From Prolixibacteraceae bacterium UBA5740 (GTDB lineage: Bacteria; Bacteroidota; Bacteroidia; Bacteroidales; Prolixibacteraceae): a stretch of DNA of 8,177 nt. The position numbers and the translations under genes are program-made. Under the pieces are notes generated by a model. The model was not told the DNA's origin, ran no database searches, and saw nothing but the letters and a program-made list of their open reading frames with translations. Each line of letters starts with the position of its first letter. Within the stretch, counting starts at the first letter, position 1. The stretch lies in the NCBI GenBank assembly GCA_002419285.1, contig DIFU01000057.1, forward strand, positions 1 to 8,177, written 5' to 3'. Shown here piece after piece: positions 5,104 through 8,177 of this stretch.

Positions 5104-6018
5104 CTAGATCCAATCCTTTGGATTTCGCAAAACCTCCAGCATCGTATCCTCGGAGCTTCCTTTTTCAGGTTCGAAGTCATATTCCCACCTGACTGTGGCT
5201 GGGAGGCTGATCAGGATGGATTCTGTGCGGCCATTGGTTCTTAGACCAAACAATGTTCCCTTATCATGGATCAGGTTAAACTCTACGTATCTTCCCCTTC
5301 TGATCTCCTGCCATCTCTTTTGCTCTTCTGTCCATGCCATGCCCTTCCGTCGGTTTACAATGGGCAGATATGACTGGATGAATGACTTTCCAACCGACAC
5401 CGTGAAATTGTGCCAATGCGATATGTCTCCTTCCTCGTGGCATCCCAAACGATCAAAAAAGAGCCCGCCAATGCCCCGTGCCTCTTTTCGGTGGTGATTA
5501 AAGAAATATTGGTCACAGGCACTTTTAAATTCGCGGTACAGATTATCACCGTATGGCAGGGTTGCGTCCTTGAGTGACCTGTGAAAATGGATTACATCTT
5601 CATCGAACAGGTAGTATGGGGTCAGATCTGCCCCACCGCCAAACCACCGACGGGCAAGTCTTCCATCATCATGGTATAGTTCAAAGTAACGAAAATTGGC
5701 ATGGACGGTTGGCACGAATGGATTCCGGGGATGCAATACCATTGAGAGTCCGCAGGCAAAAAATTGATTGTGGTTGGTGTTCAGATATTCCATCATCGAT
5801 GGAGGTAAGATCCCATGAACTGCAGAGGTATTCACACCCCCATTCTCAAATACATTTCCATTGGTGATGACGCGGGTCCTGCCTCCTCCCCCGCCTGAGC
5901 GGTTCCAAAGGTCTTCCCTGAAAGTTGCCTTTCCATCTTCGCGCTCCAGGGCAAGGCAGATATCATCCTGCAATTGCCTTATAAATGCCGTAAATTCTTC
6001 CTTATAACTATGCACCAT
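5104..6018 (-). CDS. hemF: Oxygen-dependent coproporphyrinogen III oxidase
   Basis: A complete 304-residue HemF, the usual length. It oxidatively decarboxylates two propionates of coproporphyrinogen III to give protoporphyrinogen IX, using molecular oxygen, in cytoplasmic haem synthesis. Signatures in order are WNRSGGGGGRTRVITNGNVF (38-57), HPRNPFVPTVHANFRYFE (96-113), WFGGGADLTPYY (125-136), NHHRKEARGIGGLFFDRL (174-191) and RYVEFNLIHDKGTLFGLRTN (243-262). His96, His106, His144/146 and His175 match the conserved histidines of the active site. The ATG at 6018 matches the normal family N-terminus. Presence of HemF rather than only HemN indicates that the organism can use oxygen. A terminator-like hairpin ends just 12 nt before the start codon and no TAnnTTTG box is visible between it and the upstream gene. 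Confidence 0.97.
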   Translation of the reverse strand: MVHSYKEEFTAFIRQLQDDICLALEREDGKATFREDLWNRSGGGGGRTRVITNGNVFENGGVNTSAVHGILPPSMMEYLNTNHNQFFACGLSMVLHPRNPFVPTVHANFRYFELYHDDGRLARRWFGGGADLTPYYLFDEDVIHFHRSLKDATLPYGDNLYREFKSACDQYFFNHHRKEARGIGGLFFDRLGCHEEGDISHWHNFTVSVGKSFIQSYLPIVNRRKGMAWTEEQKRWQEIRRGRYVEFNLIHDKGTLFGLRTNGRTESILISLPATVRWEYDFEPEKGSSEDTMLEVLRNPKDWI

Positions 6019-6030
6019 GTCGATTTATAT

Positions 6031-6070
6031 AAAAAAAGAACCTCCTTGGAATATGCATTCCGGGGAGGTT
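6031..6070 (-). terminator. Strong terminator-like hairpin directly before hemF
   Basis: On the minus strand AACCTCC (6070-6064) pairs with GGAGGTT (6045-6039), and the inner GGAAT (6061-6057) pairs with ATTCC (6052-6048). A 2x2 internal loop separates the stems and the terminal loop is 4 nt (GCAT). The distal arm is followed by C and seven T residues (6037-6031). This is a good intrinsic terminator for the esterase operon. It ends 12 nt before the hemF ATG, so it could also act as an attenuator for hemF. Confidence 0.75.
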
Positions 6071-6078
6071 ACAGGCAT

Positions 6079-6102
6079 AACAATCGGGAAGGTCTGATTG
6101 TT
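6079..6102. repeat. Second small hairpin downstream of the esterase gene
   Basis: AACAATC (6079-6085) and GATTGTT (6096-6102) form a 7-bp stem with a 10-nt loop. It lies in the 3' region of the esterase transcript just before the terminator hairpin. No T-run follows on the minus strand. It could stabilise the transcript end, or be chance. Confidence 0.35.
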
Positions 6103-6120
6103 TATTCGCTTAAACAAGGT

Positions 6121-7464
6121 TTATCTTTCGAAATATCTGGCGGCATACCGGATAAACCATGGCCAGTTAGGTCCCAGGGTATGACCGCCTTCATGCTGGC
6201 GAAAGGCAATCTCTCCGCTGTCGAGAGCTACACCTTCACCTGGATAATCAGTTGAGGGCAGCCCTTGTTTTCCTAATAGCTGATAAACCGGTCCGGCATC
6301 TTTCGCGGCCAGAAACATTCCCATTTGGTCGATCCAGCGACCTTCCACACCCGGAGCACCGCAGCTGATGTAAACCGGACGGGGGGCACAAAGTGCTATT
6401 AACTGATGGGCATCCACCGGAAGATCGTTCGGGGTGAGTGGTCCGGCATATCGTATGAAATTCCCGGCAAACCAATGATACTCGGCCGAAGAAGCCAGAT
6501 TCTCAACCTGTTCGCCGAGGTTTCTGCGGAGGAGCTTGGCGCCACCCGCTCCCGATGAACCGATAAATCCTATGGCCATTCGGGGTTCGTAAGCCATGGT
6601 AACAAGTGCTGCTTTACCATACCTTGATAATCCGGCAATCCCGATTCGGGAAGCATCAACCGCCGGATCACTTTCAAAATAATCCAGTGCCCTGGAAGCA
6701 CCCCATGACCATGCCTTGAGGGTTCCCCAATCATCTGGTTTACGAGGTTGTCCTTTATTTACCAGTCCAATAATTCCATTACGAAGTCCGGCACCATTAT
6801 CAGCCTGAAAACTCACGGGAACGAGGATGGCGTATCCCCAGCCCTTCGCCAGCAATTGCTCCTGCCAGTATGGCTCTTTACTGTCCTGTTGCATGCGTAG
6901 CATAAATGCAGCCGGAAAATCGAAACCAAATTCCATAATTACTGGCACAGGACCTTCCGAATGCAGAGGAGTTCCCACGATCAGCTTGATGGCCACTTCC
7001 AATCCAGGAAAGGAAGAGTTATCAACCACACCCGACAATTCCCTGATCCTGACCGGATAATTGCCAAGGGATGTATCTTTAGCGCTAATGGTTTTCCATG
7101 TAACGCCAGGAATTTTCTCAGGGAAACGGCCATAGATCTCCCGGTCGAAATGTTCCGTCAATTCTGATTTTCGTTTCTCCCAGGCTTTGGGCGTTGATAC
7201 TTTTTTCCCGTTATCAAACACCAACGGATCGGGTAGCATCGAATAAGTGGTGGCTTTCGATTCATCAACATTGGCTGCATTGGGTGCGCTGGGATCTCCT
7301 GAAGGGCCAGGCCTTAGCTGGGTGATGCCCAATTGCTGCAACATCTGTGCATGATCCTGGTAAGATAAACGGTTGATGCTGTCCATCGCCTGTCGCGAGA
7401 ATTGGCCTGTGGCTGTCCCCCCAAACGAAAAGGCTGTCAGAAGGAGGATAAGTATCTTTTTCAC
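6121..7464 (-). CDS. Secreted CE15-like glucuronoyl esterase (alpha/beta hydrolase)
   Basis: A 447-residue alpha/beta hydrolase. The N-terminus MKKILILLLTAFSFGGTATG is a signal peptide, so it is exported; cleavage near residue 20 is inferred. The nucleophile elbow GLSRYGK has Ser280 and shows the CE15 pattern G-x-S-R-x-G-K. It is followed by SSGAGGAKLLRRN (303-315), LPVDAHQLIALCAPRP (348-362), EGRW (374-377) with a candidate catalytic acid, and GGH (426-428) with catalytic His428. CE15 enzymes cleave the ester between lignin alcohols and 4-O-methyl-glucuronic acid on xylan; bacterial relatives are often labelled acetylxylan esterase. The start codon is GTG: no in-frame ATG precedes it before a stop, and it gives a proper signal peptide. 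It begins 32 bp after the polysaccharide deacetylase stop, so they are probably one operon ending at the hairpin near 6031-6070. CE15 membership is confident; the true substrate is not proven. Confidence 0.85.
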   Translation of the reverse strand: MKKILILLLTAFSFGGTATGQFSRQAMDSINRLSYQDHAQMLQQLGITQLRPGPSGDPSAPNAANVDESKATTYSMLPDPLVFDNGKKVSTPKAWEKRKSELTEHFDREIYGRFPEKIPGVTWKTISAKDTSLGNYPVRIRELSGVVDNSSFPGLEVAIKLIVGTPLHSEGPVPVIMEFGFDFPAAFMLRMQQDSKEPYWQEQLLAKGWGYAILVPVSFQADNGAGLRNGIIGLVNKGQPRKPDDWGTLKAWSWGASRALDYFESDPAVDASRIGIAGLSRYGKAALVTMAYEPRMAIGFIGSSGAGGAKLLRRNLGEQVENLASSAEYHWFAGNFIRYAGPLTPNDLPVDAHQLIALCAPRPVYISCGAPGVEGRWIDQMGMFLAAKDAGPVYQLLGKQGLPSTDYPGEGVALDSGEIAFRQHEGGHTLGPNWPWFIRYAARYFER

Positions 7465-7496
7465 GTTTCGTAATTTAATGAATGATTATTATGCGA

Positions 7497-8177
7497 TCAG
7501 GGTTTTTCCTGCTCTGCCTTACGGATATGTTCAGCAATGCCAGCCATGGTATCAATCCTGATATCCGATTCATGCTTCTTCAGATAGTTTATCAATTCCT
7601 GATGGGCTTCAAGGGAAACATCAAGGTTGTGCTCTCCACCTACCCCATGAAAGAGGAATACCAACAACTTGCCTCCTTCCATTGCCTCATCTACAAGTCG
7701 GATTAATTCATCACCCGACTGTCCGTTGATCATGTAGCTGTCGATATTGTATAGGTCGATGCTTCCCGGGGTATTCATGGCTGACCGCACTCCCCTCGCC
7801 GAGTTGAACAAGTCAGGCAGCAGTTCCATGAATGAATCACTTCCGGCCTTCATATCGCCACAGGTATAAGCAAACGATCTAACCTTCTTCCCATCAGTCT
7901 GCTCCAGAATAAACTGATTGATCCTGATTTCGTCCATGATTCGCCGAATGGAGTATTTCGACAGGTCGTAATCACGATTCACCCATTCACGTCCGGGCTG
8001 ACTTCCGTCGCATGGATGGAAAAGAGTGTGGTTGCCGAGTTCATGGCCATGGGCAGCTGCCTTGCGCCATTCATCGTGTCTGTTCCTGAAACCCTCAAAG
8101 CTGGCCGAAATGTAAAATGTTCCCTTCATCCCCGCAGCGTCCAATTGCGGAATCGCATGATCGAGGTGTACATTCAG
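7497..8177 (-). CDS. Polysaccharide deacetylase (NodB/CE4-type), N-terminus outside window
   Basis: The frame runs in from the right edge (first full codon 8177-8175) to TGA at 7499-7497, giving 226 visible residues. The first visible residues LNVHLDHAIPQLDAAGMKG, followed by TFYIS, continue directly from where the TxDD catalytic and metal motif of this family should lie, just beyond the edge. The TTG at 8144 and the ATG at 8129 are therefore internal, not starts. Seen here are the metal-binding motif HELGNHTLFHPC, a motif-3 equivalent RSFAYTCGD (threonine where proline is usual) and the late motif VFLFHGVGGEH. NodB-homology enzymes remove N- or O-acetyl groups from chitin, peptidoglycan, xylan or other glycans. 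The adjacent CE15-like esterase makes a hemicellulose substrate attractive but unproven. Whether it is secreted cannot be judged. Confidence 0.88.
   Translation of the reverse strand: MNVHLDHAIPQLDAAGMKGTFYISASFEGFRNRHDEWRKAAAHGHELGNHTLFHPCDGSQPGREWVNRDYDLSKYSIRRIMDEIRINQFILEQTDGKKVRSFAYTCGDMKAGSDSFMELLPDLFNSARGVRSAMNTPGSIDLYNIDSYMINGQSGDELIRLVDEAMEGGKLLVFLFHGVGGEHNLDVSLEAHQELINYLKKHESDIRIDTMAGIAEHIRKAEQEKP

Noticed and set aside
5195..5867. Plus-strand frames across hemF
   Set aside because: They are antisense to a complete HemF carrying all family motifs.
6039..6047. AAGGAGGTT as a Shine-Dalgarno sequence for hemF
   Set aside because: It ends about 21-22 nt before the ATG, too far for normal function, and forms the distal arm of the hairpin.

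Overview
The window looks like a chromosomal segment of a Bacteroidota bacterium, probably a polysaccharide-using lineage near Bacteroidales/Marinilabiliales; the order is a guess. The evidence is a set of TAnnTTTG-type -7 promoter elements, an almost complete lack of usable Shine-Dalgarno sequences, and the make-up of the proteins (DUF4422, MnmE, CE15 esterase, HemF). The GC content is moderate. I see no tRNA, rRNA, CRISPR array, transposase or recombinase gene.

Left part (1-2008, + strand): the C-terminal 163 residues of a DUF4422 capsular-polysaccharide-type glycosyltransferase run in from the left edge. About 120 bp later comes a complete mnmE, the tRNA uridine-34 modification GTPase, with its own promoter.

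Middle left (2009-2648): this is the least ordinary stretch. Between the mnmE stop and the next intact gene lie about 350 bp without an intact gene. They hold a minus-strand scrap encoding only the first ~27 residues of an MsbA-like ABC exporter, facing mnmE. Upstream of the scrap is a block of four head-to-tail 11-bp units (TTGTATAGTTC, the fourth diverged at its end) plus one inverted copy. Next, also on the minus strand, is a 49-codon PspC-domain membrane microprotein with a perfect -7 element. The same intergenic region carries the divergent promoter of a DUF1801 gene.

Middle (2649-5052): a DUF1801 protein converges on a minus-strand peroxide-stress unit, gpx then ohrR. gpx encodes a cysteine-type glutathione/thioredoxin peroxidase and ohrR a one-cysteine organic-peroxide-sensing repressor. 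Two nearly identical imperfect palindromes cover the -33 and -7 elements of the gpx promoter, which suggests a self-contained OhrR autoregulatory circuit controlling a Gpx rather than the usual Ohr. A UbiE-like SAM methyltransferase gene diverges from this promoter region.

Right part (5104-8177, minus strand): reading leftward, a polysaccharide deacetylase (cut by the right edge) is followed after 32 bp by a secreted CE15 glucuronoyl-esterase-like protein. Together they look like a small hemicellulose or polysaccharide side-chain processing operon. A strong terminator-like hairpin with a T7 tract then ends 12 nt before the start codon of hemF, the oxygen-dependent coproporphyrinogen III oxidase of haem synthesis. 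This leaves hemF without an obvious promoter and raises the possibility of attenuation.

Most of the window is ordinary housekeeping and accessory content. The points most worth checking are the 11-bp repeat block beside the truncated ABC gene at the mnmE 3' end, the OhrR/Gpx twin operators, and the hairpin in front of hemF.
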